Notes: generated from the sequence alone by a model not told the origin. Positions 1 to 9,763 are shown, counted from the stretch's first letter. The stretch: DNA of 64,000 bases from Nitrospirota bacterium (GCA_016235245.1 JACRLO010000012.1:1-64000), one strand, 5' to 3'. Numbers and translations are program-made.

Positions 1-6
1 TTTCAT
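1..6 (-). CDS. Start of a gene running off the left edge
   Basis: Only the first two codons (Met-Lys, ATG AAA on the minus strand) lie in the window. The start is supported by a strong AGGAGG ribosome binding site 8 bases upstream (about positions 15-20) and by a well-placed sigma-54 promoter at 45-60. The product cannot be told from two codons. Confidence 0.5.
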
Positions 7-44
7 CTTCGTATCCTCCTGCTTGTTGATCTTGCCTGTATATA

Positions 45-60
45 TGCAGGCTTCATGCCA
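45..60 (-). promoter_or_regulatory. Sigma-54 (-24/-12) promoter of the left-edge gene
   Basis: Read on the minus strand the site is TGGCAT-GAAGC-CTGCA, matching the RpoN consensus TGGCAC-N5-TTGCA with the required GG-N10-GC spacing. Transcription would start near position 33, giving a leader of about 27 bases that contains the AGGAGG site. The gene would therefore need an enhancer-binding activator. An imperfect palindrome GCCTG-N8-CAGGC (34-51) overlaps the -12 element. Confidence 0.6.
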
Positions 61-103
61 ACATGAAACACTGCGTTTTTAAAGGATTCTTTTCGAAGAT
101 TTG

Positions 104-148
104 TTTGCAGTTCTGCAAATACGTCCATCCCTTTTGCAAAATTGCAAG
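104..148. promoter_or_regulatory. Pair of palindromes, likely activator sites
   Basis: Two 16-base palindromes of the same form lie 29 bases apart, about three helical turns: TTTGCA-GTTC-TGCAAA at 104-119 and TTTGCA-AAAT-TGCAAG at 133-148. They sit 44 to 88 bases upstream of the -24 box of the sigma-54 promoter at 45-60, the usual place for enhancer-binding protein sites. The identity of the activator is unknown. Confidence 0.5.
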
Positions 149-290
149 GATTTGAGCCCTTATTGATCTCTACTCTAATAAATGAATAGTCGGGGGGGGC
201 TTATCAAGGAAGATCGAAAAGCTCCTGGTTGAAAAAAAGGAGGTGAATGTTTATCATTAGCAAAGAAGTTCAGACCATTCAGGGGGAACA

Positions 291-710
291 ATGAAAAAAA
301 TAGCACTTCTGTTGCTCGTATCTGTCCTGCTTGTTTCCTGCGGCGGCAAAAAAGAGGTAAAACAGGTTAGCCAGGAATCGAAGGCAGCCACTGAAGCCTT
401 CAGCGTTGCGGATACGATCAGAAACGCCTTTATAAAGAAGGATTTGGAAACCATACAGAGAAATACCACTGAGGCAGGATTCAGGGATATTATGTCAGGC
501 AGGCAGGTCTTTGACAGTGTGGATATAATTTTCACCCCCAGATGGATCGAGATGGAAGGAGATCGGTTGCTCGTAAACATTTCCTGGAAAAGCAGCTGGG
601 TAACGTCAGGCAGAAAGACGGACGAACGCGGCATGACTGTTTTTGTGATGGAAGGTAATCCTCTGAAAGTTACCAAAATACTGAGGGCGAATCCCTTTAT
701 CCTGCAATAA
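291..710 (+). CDS. Small predicted lipoprotein of unknown function
   Basis: The 139-residue product begins with a lysine pair, a leucine-rich hydrophobic stretch and the lipobox LVSC at residues 14-17, so it is probably exported and lipidated at the Cys. The rest (about residues 18-139) is soluble, with a predicted helix-rich front half and a beta-rich tail ending in a hydrophobic strand. A GGGGGAA ribosome binding site lies just before the ATG. It stands alone and converges on the FmdB-like gene 20 bases downstream. I do not recognise a family; the fold could resemble NTF2-like lipoproteins, but that is a guess. Confidence 0.8.
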   Translation: MKKIALLLLVSVLLVSCGGKKEVKQVSQESKAATEAFSVADTIRNAFIKKDLETIQRNTTEAGFRDIMSGRQVFDSVDIIFTPRWIEMEGDRLLVNISWKSSWVTSGRKTDERGMTVFVMEGNPLKVTKILRANPFILQ

Positions 711-729
711 CCGCAATCTCTGGGCCTGA

Positions 730-945
730 TTACTTGCAGGAACTGCAGGAACCCTTACTGCAGGAGGTGCATCCTGCAGAGGACGAACCGGCAAAAGGCT
801 TATCTACACCGCTCATACCAAATGCAGACATCTTCTTCTTCACATCCTTTGATGCGCATTTGGGACAAAGAACCTCCCTGTTTCCAAAAACCAGCTTTTC
901 AAAATCCTCGCGGCATACGTTGCATTGGTACTCATAGATCGGCAT
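730..945 (-). CDS. FmdB-family zinc ribbon protein
   Basis: The 71-residue protein starts MPIYEYQC, the hallmark of the FmdB putative regulatory family, and has a CxxC pair at the front (CNVC) and a second pair (CPKC) that together form a rubredoxin-like zinc ribbon. The tail is Gly/Ser/Cys-rich with CTSC and CSSC. I chose the ATG at 945 rather than an upstream start at 996 because the family begins at MPIYEY and an AGGAA site lies 8 bases upstream. The gene follows transaldolase by 11 bases, so the two are probably co-transcribed. The family was named from formamidase regulation in Methylophilus, but its function in most bacteria is unknown. Confidence 0.9.
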   Translation of the reverse strand: MPIYEYQCNVCREDFEKLVFGNREVLCPKCASKDVKKKMSAFGMSGVDKPFAGSSSAGCTSCSKGSCSSCK

Positions 946-956
946 AACGTAAGTTC

Positions 957-1619
957 CTATCTCTTTTTCGCCGGTTGCTTCGGGACTTTTTCCCAATCTT
1001 TCAGAAACTTCTCAAGTCCGATCTCGGTCAGGGGATGCTTTATGAGCTGGGTTATTACGGAATACGGAATGGTTGCAATATGTGCTCCCATGCGTGCGGC
1101 ATCAAGCACATGGAGCGGGTTCCTCACAGAGGCGACGATCACCTCAGTCTCAAACAGATAGTTTTCATATATATCCAGGATCTCCTCAACAATGTCCATG
1201 CCATGGTGGCCGATGTCGTCGAGGCGGCCGACAAAAGGGCTTACATAGGTTGCTCCTGCCTTTGCTGCAAGGAGGGCCTGGTTAGCAGAAAAAATGAGGG
1301 TTACATTTGTCTTTATGCCCATGGAAGAAAGCTTCTTGACTGCCTTAAGCCCCTCCGCTATCATCGGGATCTTGATAACAATATTCTTATGGATCTTCGC
1401 CAGTTCCTTGCCCTCTTGTATCATCACATCAGCAGTGGTGCCGATAACTTCGCCGTTGACCGGCCCCTTCACAATGCCGCAGATTGCCTTCAGAATCTGC
1501 ACAGGGTCCTTGCCTTCTTTGGCAATAAGCGAAGGATTCGTCGTTACCCCGTCAATGACGCCCAGCTCCCAGGCCTTTTTAATCTCGTCGATGTTTGCCG
1601 TATCAATAAAGAATTTCAT
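957..1619 (-). CDS. Transaldolase (TalC / F6P aldolase-like family)
   Basis: The 220-residue protein begins [14 protein letters not shown] and has the conserved DGVTTNPSL segment (residues 23-31) and the catalytic lysine in the IVIKIPM motif, typical of the short (about 215 residue) transaldolase/TalC subfamily. It would move a dihydroxyacetone unit between sugar phosphates in the non-oxidative pentose phosphate pathway in the cytoplasm. Sequence alone does not separate transaldolase from fructose-6-phosphate aldolase reliably. An AGGGG site precedes the ATG. The last residues are a basic tail (KKR). Confidence 0.9.
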   Translation of the reverse strand: MKFFIDTANIDEIKKAWELGVIDGVTTNPSLIAKEGKDPVQILKAICGIVKGPVNGEVIGTTADVMIQEGKELAKIHKNIVIKIPMIAEGLKAVKKLSSMGIKTNVTLIFSANQALLAAKAGATYVSPFVGRLDDIGHHGMDIVEEILDIYENYLFETEVIVASVRNPLHVLDAARMGAHIATIPYSVITQLIKHPLTEIGLEKFLKDWEKVPKQPAKKR

Positions 1620-1971
1620 TGAGCACCCCTGAACATTAAGATGAATTATTATAACGAAAAGAAAAGGCTTTTTGTCTTAATACAAGCGGCCCCGACAAAT
1701 TAACCATCTAATGTGATGAGACAGACACGCTGTAAGGGTATTCTTCTTGCCGGAACCCTTCAGAAACATATCAATATAACAGCCATAGCGGTATGTTGCT
1801 ATGTATCCTTATCTGTTATAATTAATATAGTGGTGAATAACTAATCAGCAGGCAGGGCGCAGGTCCTGTATATGTATACTGATCTATCAAAGGCGACAGG
1901 AAAGGGCGATACCAATAACTCAAGGTGGAGGGTAGGTGTCGTCACCTCTATACCCCATTAAGGAGGCCTCA
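1620..1971. other. Long divergent intergenic region
   Basis: About 350 bases separate the divergent transaldolase and M6 protease genes. A TATAAT box lies at 1817-1822, preceded by TTGCTA at 1796-1801 with a short 15-base spacer, and is a candidate promoter for the protease. That would give a leader of about 140 bases. Near its end is a small inverted repeat (AGGTG-TCGT-CACCT at 1934-1947) just before the AGGAGG ribosome binding site (1961-1966). No known riboswitch or RNA gene was recognised here. Confidence 0.35.
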
Positions 1972-4900
1972 ATGATACCGAAGAAACATAACGCCTTATA
2001 TATTCTACTGCTCTGCTTCAGCATATTCTCTACGCCTCAGCAAAGCCATGCGGTCCCTGCTGCGCCGGGACTCCATACGCTTAAGCAGGCTGACGGTTCC
2101 AAAATCAGCGCACGGCAATGGGGAGACGAAAACCTCCACGGATGGGAAACGCAAGAGGGGCTCTCGATCGTCTTCGATGAGGCCGTAAAAAGTTGGGCCT
2201 ATGCTGAGCATACAGCAGTCGGCGACCTTGTCAGCTCTTCAAGGATTGCGGGCAAAGATTCTCCTGTCGGAATCGCTAAACATCTGAGACCCAAAGGAGA
2301 GGCATTGAGCCGTGTTCATAAGAGAGAACCTTCAAAAGCGCTTAAAGCCAGGAGTTCTGCGCCTGTGACAGGCGTTGCATCTGAAGGAGGACCTTCGAAG
2401 GTTGTTCCGCCAACGGGCACGGCAAACATCCCTGTTATCCTCGTGAATTTCAATAATACCTCAACCACGTATTCAAACACTGCTTTCAATACTCTGCTCT
2501 TTGGAACAGGGAATTTCAGCATGAATGACTATTATCAGGAAGTCTCTTATGGCGCTTTCTCGGTATCTGCCGGCCCAGGGGGTGTTGCAGGGTGGTATCA
2601 GGCATTAAATTCGCACAATTATTACGGGACAGATGTGGGAGGATCAGGCAATGATCAATGGCCCGGAGATCTTGTGTATGAGGCTGTTGCAGCAGCCGAT
2701 GCAGCCGGGTTTGATTTTGCTCCCTATGATCAGGATGGCGATTGTTATGTCGATGTTGTCAATATTGTCCATCAGGGAACGGGGCAGGAAGCAGGCGGGA
2801 TATCAACAGACATATGGTCTCATAGCTGGAGCCTTTCAGGGGCGTATTACTGGGTTAACAGTCACCACGGCGCTTATACCACAAACGATGCCTGCCCGGG
2901 CCATCCCGGCCAATATATCAAGGTAGATGACTATGTAGTGCAGCCGGAGGTGTTATGGGGAAGCCAGCAGACTATGGGCGTCTTTGCACATGAATACGGA
3001 CATGCCCTTGGCCTGCCTGACCTGTATGACACTGACTATACTTCAAACGGGGTGGGGGACTGGAGCCTCATGGCTGGCGGATCATGGAACGGTAATTCCG
3101 GCGACCGTCCGGCTCATATGGATGCCTGGTCAAAATACTTTCTCGGATGGGTAACCCCGGTCCAGGTTTCAGGGACTATGGTGAATGAGTCTGTATCACA
3201 GGCTGCCGGTTCGCCGGATGTCTACCAATTGCTCCTGGGCAGTCCCTCCACAGCAGGGGAGTATTTCCTTGTCGAAAACAGACAGCAGGTCGGCTTTGAC
3301 GTTGGTTTGCCCGGTGCCGGCCTCCTGATATGGCATATCGATGAGAGCAAAACCTCAAATGACAGTGAATGCTATCCTGGAGGCCCTTCTTGTGTTACAC
3401 AGCATTATCACGTCTCCCTTGTGCAGGCAGATAATCTCTGGGAGCTCGAAATAGGCAATACTGACTCGGGCGATACGGGAGACCCCTTCCCGGGCTCTGC
3501 GTCAAGGACTGCCTTCAGTTCCGCTTCATCTCCCAACAGTAATCTCTTTAACGGAAGCCCCAGCAATGTCAGCGTCACGGCCATCAGTGCATCATCTTCC
3601 ACAATGACTGCGACATTTACGGCGCCGTCAAATGATACAACCGCTCCTGTACCCGGGACCGTAACCCCTTCCAATACAGAGTTTGGCAGTTTTGTCGACA
3701 GCCCATTTGATTTGACAACGCACTTTACCGATAATGAGACTACTGTCACATCGTGCGCATATACGATTAACGGCAGTACGTGGCTTTCTGCAACAGTCTC
3801 AGGGGCCAGCCCTTTATTCACCTGCACCAAGACCGGCATAACCGCGACAAACGGACAGACATTGACCCTCAATATGAGGGCTGTCAGTGGGGGTGGAACA
3901 GGCACGGCGACACCGGTGACAAGGACTATGGATTCTGCCGCTCCGGTGACCTCTATCAATACGACTGCCGCATGGGTGAACACGAGCCCTGTAAACGTCA
4001 TACTGAGTCCTTCGGACGGCTCCGGATCAGGCGTCTCATTTACCAGATACTGTCTTGATACGGCAAATACCTGCACCCCTGCCACCTCAGGCACGGCCGT
4101 AAATGTCGTCTGCGGAGCTGGTTCTTCCTGCACACAATATGTTCGCTATTTCTCATCAGATAATATCGGCAATGCCGAAGTGGTCAAGTCAGGCCAGATT
4201 CGGCAGGATCTTTCGGCCCCGACAGACGGCACACTGACGGCATCAGGGTTCAACAAAGAAATCCTGTTAAACTGGGAGGGGGTTACAGACACCGGCAGCG
4301 GACTGAATGGAACTAACACCTATACCCTGGTCAGAAATACCGGCGCTTACCCAAACAGCCAGTGTACAAACGGCACACAGGTCTATCTGGGCAGCAACAC
4401 TGCCATCTCGGACAGCGGCTTGACCAACGGGGTCACCTATTACTATCGAGTCTGTGCAAGAGACGCCGCAGGGAATGTTTCAGCAGGCGCCGTGGCCATG
4501 GCAACGCCTGATACTTCCACCTGGAAGATGGCGAGAAACAGCTACCATCTGTTGCCTGAAGGATGGCTGCTTACGGCTTTCGCGGAAGGCGCCGGACCAT
4601 TCTCGGTCAGGTTAATGGTGACAGATGAGGCTTCCGGCTACCTTGTTCCGTCTGACCAGATCCAGGGTCTGTCGGCAAACCCTTTGATGATTACGTCTGC
4701 GGCCCTGGACCCGGATTTAACGCTGGTATTCGACGACGTCGCCCGGACAGCGTATCTGTTGCACGACAGCGCAGGCTCTGCAGTGTTAACTGAGGTGGCA
4801 GATATCAGGGCCGCTGTGACCGGCACCCCGCTCCTTGGAGCCCCGGCATCAGTGCTCTTTGGGTCTGTCAGGTCAGGCACCACAAAGGATAGCACTGCGG

Positions 4901-5142
4901 TGGTCTCAAACGCAGGCACAGGACCACTTCATATAAGCTCTGTGTCTTCACCCTCAGCGCCATTTACAAAGGTTACAGACGGCTGCAGCAGTTCGACCGT
5001 GGCTCCTTCCGGAACATGCAGCATAGTGTTCAGATTTGCGCCGACGGCAGCAACGACCTATACCGGCAGCTTCAGCATAAATTCTGACGGCGGCAACGCA
5101 ACTGTCCCGATGCAGGGTACCGGAACAACGGATAAGAATTAA
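1972..5142 (+). CDS. Secreted M6-family metalloprotease with Ig/FN3-like and ASH C-terminal domains
   Basis: The product (1056 residues) has a signal peptide (hydrophobic residues 8-24, cleavage near SHA-VP), a pro-region to about residue 130, then an immune-inhibitor-A-like M6 peptidase domain with zinc site HEYGH at residues 340-344 followed by LGLPD. The second half holds beta-sandwich modules with paired cysteines, a fibronectin-III-like module (about 760-860), and a C-terminal ASH-type domain (about 965-1052, containing SNAGTGPL and FRFAP). It should be an extracellular protease, perhaps exported by the type II system whose pseudopilins lie at 47187-50259. An AGGAGG site 5 bases upstream fixes the ATG at 1972 over an upstream in-frame GTG at 1936. 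Confidence 0.9.
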   Translation: MIPKKHNALYILLLCFSIFSTPQQSHAVPAAPGLHTLKQADGSKISARQWGDENLHGWETQEGLSIVFDEAVKSWAYAEHTAVGDLVSSSRIAGKDSPVGIAKHLRPKGEALSRVHKREPSKALKARSSAPVTGVASEGGPSKVVPPTGTANIPVILVNFNNTSTTYSNTAFNTLLFGTGNFSMNDYYQEVSYGAFSVSAGPGGVAGWYQALNSHNYYGTDVGGSGNDQWPGDLVYEAVAAADAAGFDFAPYDQDGDCYVDVVNIVHQGTGQEAGGISTDIWSHSWSLSGAYYWVNSHHGAYTTNDACPGHPGQYIKVDDYVVQPEVLWGSQQTMGVFAHEYGHALGLPDLYDTDYTSNGVGDWSLMAGGSWNGNSGDRPAHMDAWSKYFLGWVTPVQVSGTMVNESVSQAAGSPDVYQLLLGSPSTAGEYFLVENRQQVGFDVGLPGAGLLIWHIDESKTSNDSECYPGGPSCVTQHYHVSLVQADNLWELEIGNTDSGDTGDPFPGSASRTAFSSASSPNSNLFNGSPSNVSVTAISASSSTMTATFTAPSNDTTAPVPGTVTPSNTEFGSFVDSPFDLTTHFTDNETTVTSCAYTINGSTWLSATVSGASPLFTCTKTGITATNGQTLTLNMRAVSGGGTGTATPVTRTMDSAAPVTSINTTAAWVNTSPVNVILSPSDGSGSGVSFTRYCLDTANTCTPATSGTAVNVVCGAGSSCTQYVRYFSSDNIGNAEVVKSGQIRQDLSAPTDGTLTASGFNKEILLNWEGVTDTGSGLNGTNTYTLVRNTGAYPNSQCTNGTQVYLGSNTAISDSGLTNGVTYYYRVCARDAAGNVSAGAVAMATPDTSTWKMARNSYHLLPEGWLLTAFAEGAGPFSVRLMVTDEASGYLVPSDQIQGLSANPLMITSAALDPDLTLVFDDVARTAYLLHDSAGSAVLTEVADIRAAVTGTPLLGAPASVLFGSVRSGTTKDSTAVVSNAGTGPLHISSVSSPSAPFTKVTDGCSSSTVAPSGTCSIVFRFAPTAATTYTGSFSINSDGGNATVPMQGTGTTDKN

Positions 5143-5489
5143 TGCTCACAGATCCCACGTTATACGTCCATTCATCGATGAATGAGCGTAAACGGTATGA
5201 AGGCTTTTGGCATTGGAGATGAGCTGCCATTGAAAGGCTTGGCAATGCCGCGGCTCAAACCTTTTTTGGGGGCATGCGGAACGTGCAGAAAAAACTTTTT
5301 TCCGTGCCGATTTCCTGCCCCGTCTCCGGAGGCATTTTATTAGTCAGGAGCCCTGCAAACCCGCAGGGCTCTTGATTTTACGTTCATTCCTCCTGTTTGA
5401 CTTATCGCGGTAAAATCCATAATACTATATAACTTCTACGGCAACCGCTCGGAAGTTATCTTGACTTTCAAATATCGTTGGGGAGAATC
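5143..5489. other. Intergenic region with inverted repeats
   Basis: About 350 bases follow the protease gene. A perfect 16-base palindrome lies at 5169-5184 (CATTCATC-GATGAATG). A possible hairpin with arms GAGC...CATTG and CAATG...GCTC at 5221-5256 ends in a T run at 5262-5267 and could be a weak first terminator. A stronger terminator follows at 5346-5379. A promoter for the downstream protease gene is expected near 5400-5470, but no clear box was seen. Confidence 0.4.
5346..5379 (+). terminator. Rho-independent terminator after the M6 protease
   Basis: Perfect 9-base stem GAGCCCTGC (5348-5356) and GCAGGGCTC (5363-5371), loop AAACCC, followed by TTGATTTTA. It lies 205 bases after the protease stop codon and upstream of the site-2 protease gene, separating the two transcription units. 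Confidence 0.8.
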
Positions 5490-6155
5490 TTGGAACCGGA
5501 AACACTACAGCGGCTTCTCATCTCTGCGCTGCCCATTCTTATTGCGATCACCTTCCATGAGGTGGCTCACGGGTACGTTGCATACAGACTTGGTGATCCG
5601 ACCGCAAAGCTGCTTGGAAGGCTCACTCTGAACCCTCTTGCACATATAGACCTCTTCGGAACGATTATCATGCCGATAATGCTCTTTGTGCTGACAGAGG
5701 GCCGTTTTGTGTTCGGCTACGCAAAGCCCGTACCGATCAATCCCTCGAACTTCAGAAATCCCCGGAGAGGGATGGCTCTTTCGGCAATTGCCGGTCCTGC
5801 CACAAATATCGCGCTTGCCCTTGCAAGCGTGATATTTCTCAAGCTCGTGCTTGCGCCCATAGCAGGCCTTTCTCCTGACATGGTGAAAGAGACCTTAATG
5901 AAACCGCTCCTCATGATCTGTTCTGCAAGCGTAATCGTGAATGTCGTGCTTGCTTCGTTTAACATGATCCCTATCCCTCCGCTTGATGGTGGCAGGGTAT
6001 TGACAGGTCTGCTTCCGTCAAAACAGGCCATGACGTTCAGCAAGATCGAACCCTTCGGATTTATCATTGTTTTAGTGCTGATCTATACCGGCATCGCCAA
6101 CCTGTTCATTATGCCGGTCATTACATTTTTTCTGAAACTGTTCGGGATGTATTAG
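5490..6155 (+). CDS. Site-2 protease family (M50) membrane metalloprotease
   Basis: The protein (about 221 residues) is mostly membrane-embedded, with the zinc motif HEVAH in the first transmembrane segment (FHEVAHGY, about residue 24) and the third metal ligand in NMIPIPPLDGGR (about residue 160). It belongs to the compact M50 group without a PDZ domain, common in bacteria next to housekeeping genes; substrates are usually unknown. The start is uncertain: a TTG at 5490 has GGGGAG just upstream, while a TTG at 5478 adds four residues but has no ribosome binding site. It is followed by pckG after 30 bases. Confidence 0.9.
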   Translation: MEPETLQRLLISALPILIAITFHEVAHGYVAYRLGDPTAKLLGRLTLNPLAHIDLFGTIIMPIMLFVLTEGRFVFGYAKPVPINPSNFRNPRRGMALSAIAGPATNIALALASVIFLKLVLAPIAGLSPDMVKETLMKPLLMICSASVIVNVVLASFNMIPIPPLDGGRVLTGLLPSKQAMTFSKIEPFGFIIVLVLIYTGIANLFIMPVITFFLKLFGMY

Positions 6156-6185
6156 AAAATATATTGAGAGCGCAGGAGCGAAACA

Positions 6186-7973
6186 ATGAATCGAGAAATT
6201 AAGAATAAGAAACTCAATGCCTGGATTGACGAGGTCAAGGAAATGTGCCAGCCGGACGCTATCTATCTATGTGACGGATCCAGACAGGAATATGACAGTA
6301 TGATGCAGAAGCTGATCGAAAGCGGCAGCGCTACGCCATTGAAGAAACGAAAGAACAGCTTTCTGTTCAGGTCTGACCCAAGCGATGTAGCACGCGTTGA
6401 AGACCGCACCTACATCTCGACAACCTCTCAGGATGAAGCTGGGCCCACGAACAACTGGGTGGCTCCGGATGAACTCAAAGGGATCATGAAGGACCTCTAT
6501 AAGGGCTGCATGAAAGGCCGGACCATGTATGTGATCCCTTTCTCCATGGGCCCCATCGGTTCGCCCATGGCCAAGATAGGCATCGAGATCAGCGACAGCC
6601 CCTATGTTGTGGTCAACATGCATCTCATGACCAGGGTGAGTTCCCGGATCCTGGAACTTTTGGGTACTGACGGCGATTTCATCCCCTGCCTCCATTCGAT
6701 CGGTGCGCCGCTTGAACCGGGGCAGAAGGATGTGCAGTGGCCCTGCGCCCCGATCGAGCAGAAATATATCAGCCACTTCCCTGAAGAAAACCTGATCTGG
6801 TCTTACGGGTCCGGGTACGGCGGCAATGCCCTGTTAGGTAAAAAATGTCTCGCCCTTCGTATAGCCTCTGCCATGGCAAAAAGAGAGGGATGGCTTGCCG
6901 AACATATGCTCATTCTGCGGCTCACTAACCCTGAAGGCAAGCAGTATCATATTGCAGCAGCATTCCCTTCGGCCTGCGGCAAGACCAACCTGGCCATGAT
7001 GCAGCCATCGCTTCAGGGCTGGAAATGTGAATGCATCGGCGATGACATTGCCTGGCTGAAGATCGCTCCAGACGGCAGACTGCATGCCATTAACCCGGAA
7101 AGCGGGTTCTTCGGCGTTGCACCGGGAACATCCTATGCCACAAACCCTATGGCAATGGATACGGTCAGGGAGAATGTCATCTTTACAAACTGTGCGCTGA
7201 CAGATGACGGCGATGTATGGTGGGAGGGCATGGACGGCGACCTGCCATCGCATCTCATTGACTGGAAGGGTCATGACTGGACACCTGCAAGCAAGGCTGA
7301 CGCTGCGCATGCAAATGCACGCTTCACCGCTCATGCGTCACAATGCCCGGTCATCTGCAAGGACTGGGAAAATCCGGCAGGAGTGCCGATCGATATCCTG
7401 ATATTCGGCGGTCGCCGCACCAGTGTTGTGCCGCTTGTGTACGAGGCCCTATCCTGGGAACATGGCGTATTCCTGGGAGCCACTGCCGCCTCAGAGACAA
7501 CAGCAGCGAATATTGGAGCCGTGGGCAACCTAAGAAGAGATCCCTTTGCAATGAAGCCCTTCTGCGGATATAACATGGGCGACTATTTCGAGCACTGGTT
7601 CAGCATGGGCGAGAAGCTCGGCAGCAAAGCGCCGAAGATATTCTATGTGAACTGGTTCAGGAAGAGCCAGGACTGCAAGTTCCTCTGGCCCGGCTTCAGC
7701 GACAACAGCAGAGTGCTCAAATGGATCTGTGAGCGCGTTGACGGCACGATTGGCGCAGAAAAATCAGCGGTCGGTCTTCTGCCGAAAGAAGGGGACCTTG
7801 ACCTTTCAGGCCTCACACTGGAACCTGAAAATATAGAGGAACTGATGAGCGTAAATGCCGCTGAATGGAAAAATGAGATACCGGACATTGAGGCACATTT
7901 CGCAACCTTTGGAAAGCATCTGCCCGCAAAACTGAAGGACCAGCTCGAAGAGCTCAGGAAACGTCTTGATTAA
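6186..7973 (+). CDS. pckG: Phosphoenolpyruvate carboxykinase (GTP)
   Basis: The 595-residue protein matches the GTP-dependent PEPCK family over its length. It has the P-loop-like [12 protein letters not shown] segment with the reactive active-site cysteine, the GDDIAWLK metal-binding segment just after it, and FGGRRTS. It interconverts oxaloacetate + GTP and PEP + CO2 + GDP, linking the TCA intermediates to gluconeogenesis or, in anaerobes, anaplerosis. An AGGAGCG site is 6 bases before the ATG. The kinase-like gene at 8012 follows by 38 bases, so the two may be co-transcribed. Confidence 0.97.
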   Translation: MNREIKNKKLNAWIDEVKEMCQPDAIYLCDGSRQEYDSMMQKLIESGSATPLKKRKNSFLFRSDPSDVARVEDRTYISTTSQDEAGPTNNWVAPDELKGIMKDLYKGCMKGRTMYVIPFSMGPIGSPMAKIGIEISDSPYVVVNMHLMTRVSSRILELLGTDGDFIPCLHSIGAPLEPGQKDVQWPCAPIEQKYISHFPEENLIWSYGSGYGGNALLGKKCLALRIASAMAKREGWLAEHMLILRLTNPEGKQYHIAAAFPSACGKTNLAMMQPSLQGWKCECIGDDIAWLKIAPDGRLHAINPESGFFGVAPGTSYATNPMAMDTVRENVIFTNCALTDDGDVWWEGMDGDLPSHLIDWKGHDWTPASKADAAHANARFTAHASQCPVICKDWENPAGVPIDILIFGGRRTSVVPLVYEALSWEHGVFLGATAASETTAANIGAVGNLRRDPFAMKPFCGYNMGDYFEHWFSMGEKLGSKAPKIFYVNWFRKSQDCKFLWPGFSDNSRVLKWICERVDGTIGAEKSAVGLLPKEGDLDLSGLTLEPENIEELMSVNAAEWKNEIPDIEAHFATFGKHLPAKLKDQLEELRKRLD

Positions 7974-8011
7974 TACAGAGCGGCTCAAACCCTTCAGGAT
8001 ATTGTGACGAT

Positions 8012-9763
8012 GTGGAGATGGTAGTCTCGAAGAAAAACCTGGTCAATGTGCTGGGCGTTGTGTACGTCCATACAAAGACCAGTGATGGCGGCGATCTTTA
8101 TCTTACCCGTTTTGCCGAGAAACGCGCTAACCATTTTGAGATAGAGAACTGGTATGAAACCGGCTGGTTCAATAAACACAAACTGCGACTGATGGGTGCC
8201 AGCTCCGTGTACAAGGTCCCAACAAAAGAGGTCGATGGCCTGAGCCTCGACCTGGTTGTCAAAAACTGTCGTGTCGGCGAAGATGTGCCTCTCGATACCC
8301 ATACCCTGCAGGAGTTCTGCGATGCAGAGTTCAACAGCCCCTGGGAAGAATTCGCCCTGGTTATGGAGCTGATGGATAACCTGTATGGGCCGAAAGAGAC
8401 GAGGATACATACCCAGCTTCCCATGGCGATATACGTGCCACCGGAAATGATGCAGGCATGGCAGAGCGGCAGATCAGGGGCCAGGATCAACCGCATCCGG
8501 GCAAAACATCCGGGCATTGATCTCGATATCCTGAAGCAGTATAAGCTCATCTACGAGTGGATAACGGGCCTGAATATCAAAGAGATCTTCGCGTACATCG
8601 ATATCAACACCGACGAGATGATAAAACATCTGAAAACTCTCGATGCTGCGGCACACAAGGACCTCAATAAAAAGGGGTACTTGGTAGCTGATATGAAACC
8701 CGAGCATATCATTATCAGCGAGACGGAGGTCGAACATATTAAAGAAATCGGCCTTGGGAATAAGAAGAACCCTGAAAAAGATCAGGTTGATCATCTCTAT
8801 CAGCTGATCAGCAGCGGCAATTATTCCATCATTGATTACGAACTGCTCCTGCGTACGCCGGAGCATGAAGAGACAGTCAAGAATTCAAGAAGACATTCCT
8901 ACCTCGATGATCAAAAGCACCGTTTTGAACCGGCCTCATTGCCGGCACATCTTTCTTCTGCAGAAATTTTCGGGGTCCCCTATCTGTACGGTCATGCAGA
9001 GAGCACGGGCGGGCGCCTCTGGGTTGTCGGACGCAATCCGCATCTGTTCGATTATTTCCTCCCTGAGCGCTGGAGGAAAACACCCTCGATTAAACTGTCT
9101 GAAACCAAAGAAGTCTTTTATACCATAACAAAAGATAACATTCATCTCGTCTGGGAAACATCCAGGATAGGCGAAATGCCTGTTGGTGATGAAGAGGGCT
9201 CACGCGATCCCAAGGTCCGTCAATACGGTATAAACAGCCCATTTGAGGAATTTGCCATGGCCCAGACCCTGAACCGTCTCGGCATCCCCACCGTCTATGT
9301 CAGGGCCATCTATATGACCGGAAGCAAAAAGGTAGAGGCCTCGACCGACGACAGGAAATATGCATCTCACAAGGACCTCCTAGACCCGGAAGGGAATCCT
9401 GTGCTTCAGGAAAATCATAATTATATAACCATCCGGGGCTATTACAACGGCCCTGATCAGTGGGTCGCCGAAAACCGTGATGCCCTTTATATTCCGGTGG
9501 ACCTTTCCAAGGCAGTCGAAAAGGGGATCATCGATGAAGAGCAGTGCGGGTCGTTTTTGGATGCGGTAAAGGCGAAATTGCATATGCACGGCTTTGACGG
9601 TTCATCCCTCAAGGCCAACGACCTTCTTCTGGCTGTGGATGACAACAGGGAAGTTATGAAAAACAGGTCCGGGGAACCACAGGTCATTATCTGCAACTTC
9701 GAGTTGATCTGGAAAACTCACAGGGCCGGGCAGTGCGCAGCAGAAGTATCAAAAATACATTAA
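8012..9763 (+). CDS. Unrecognised protein, kinase-like, two related halves
   Basis: I do not recognise this 583-residue protein. The first half resembles an atypical protein kinase: a strand with LVVKNCR (possible ATP-binding Lys), a helix with NSPWEEFALVMEL (possible paired Glu), and GYLVADMKPEHIIIS near residue 227, similar to the catalytic loop of kinases and aminoglycoside phosphotransferases. The second half repeats the front part (strand LVWETSR, then NSPFEEFAMAQTL near residue 410) without an evident catalytic loop, suggesting an internal duplication. It is soluble, with no signal peptide. It lies between pckG and trpS on the same strand. The start may be the GTG at 8012 or the ATG at 8018; neither has a clear ribosome binding site. 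Confidence 0.75.
   Translation: MEMVVSKKNLVNVLGVVYVHTKTSDGGDLYLTRFAEKRANHFEIENWYETGWFNKHKLRLMGASSVYKVPTKEVDGLSLDLVVKNCRVGEDVPLDTHTLQEFCDAEFNSPWEEFALVMELMDNLYGPKETRIHTQLPMAIYVPPEMMQAWQSGRSGARINRIRAKHPGIDLDILKQYKLIYEWITGLNIKEIFAYIDINTDEMIKHLKTLDAAAHKDLNKKGYLVADMKPEHIIISETEVEHIKEIGLGNKKNPEKDQVDHLYQLISSGNYSIIDYELLLRTPEHEETVKNSRRHSYLDDQKHRFEPASLPAHLSSAEIFGVPYLYGHAESTGGRLWVVGRNPHLFDYFLPERWRKTPSIKLSETKEVFYTITKDNIHLVWETSRIGEMPVGDEEGSRDPKVRQYGINSPFEEFAMAQTLNRLGIPTVYVRAIYMTGSKKVEASTDDRKYASHKDLLDPEGNPVLQENHNYITIRGYYNGPDQWVAENRDALYIPVDLSKAVEKGIIDEEQCGSFLDAVKAKLHMHGFDGSSLKANDLLLAVDDNREVMKNRSGEPQVIICNFELIWKTHRAGQCAAEVSKIH

Noticed and set aside
1830-1971. Possible c-di-GMP (GEMM) riboswitch in the M6 protease leader
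   Set aside because: The leader is long and has a small hairpin, but the conserved GEMM core (GCACAGGGCAAACC, GACGCAAAGCC, GGTAGC) is not present.
3408-4133. Open frame of 241 codons on the minus strand inside the M6 protease gene
   Set aside because: It is antisense to a well-supported coding region, has no ribosome binding site or family pattern, and follows from the codon bias of the sense gene.
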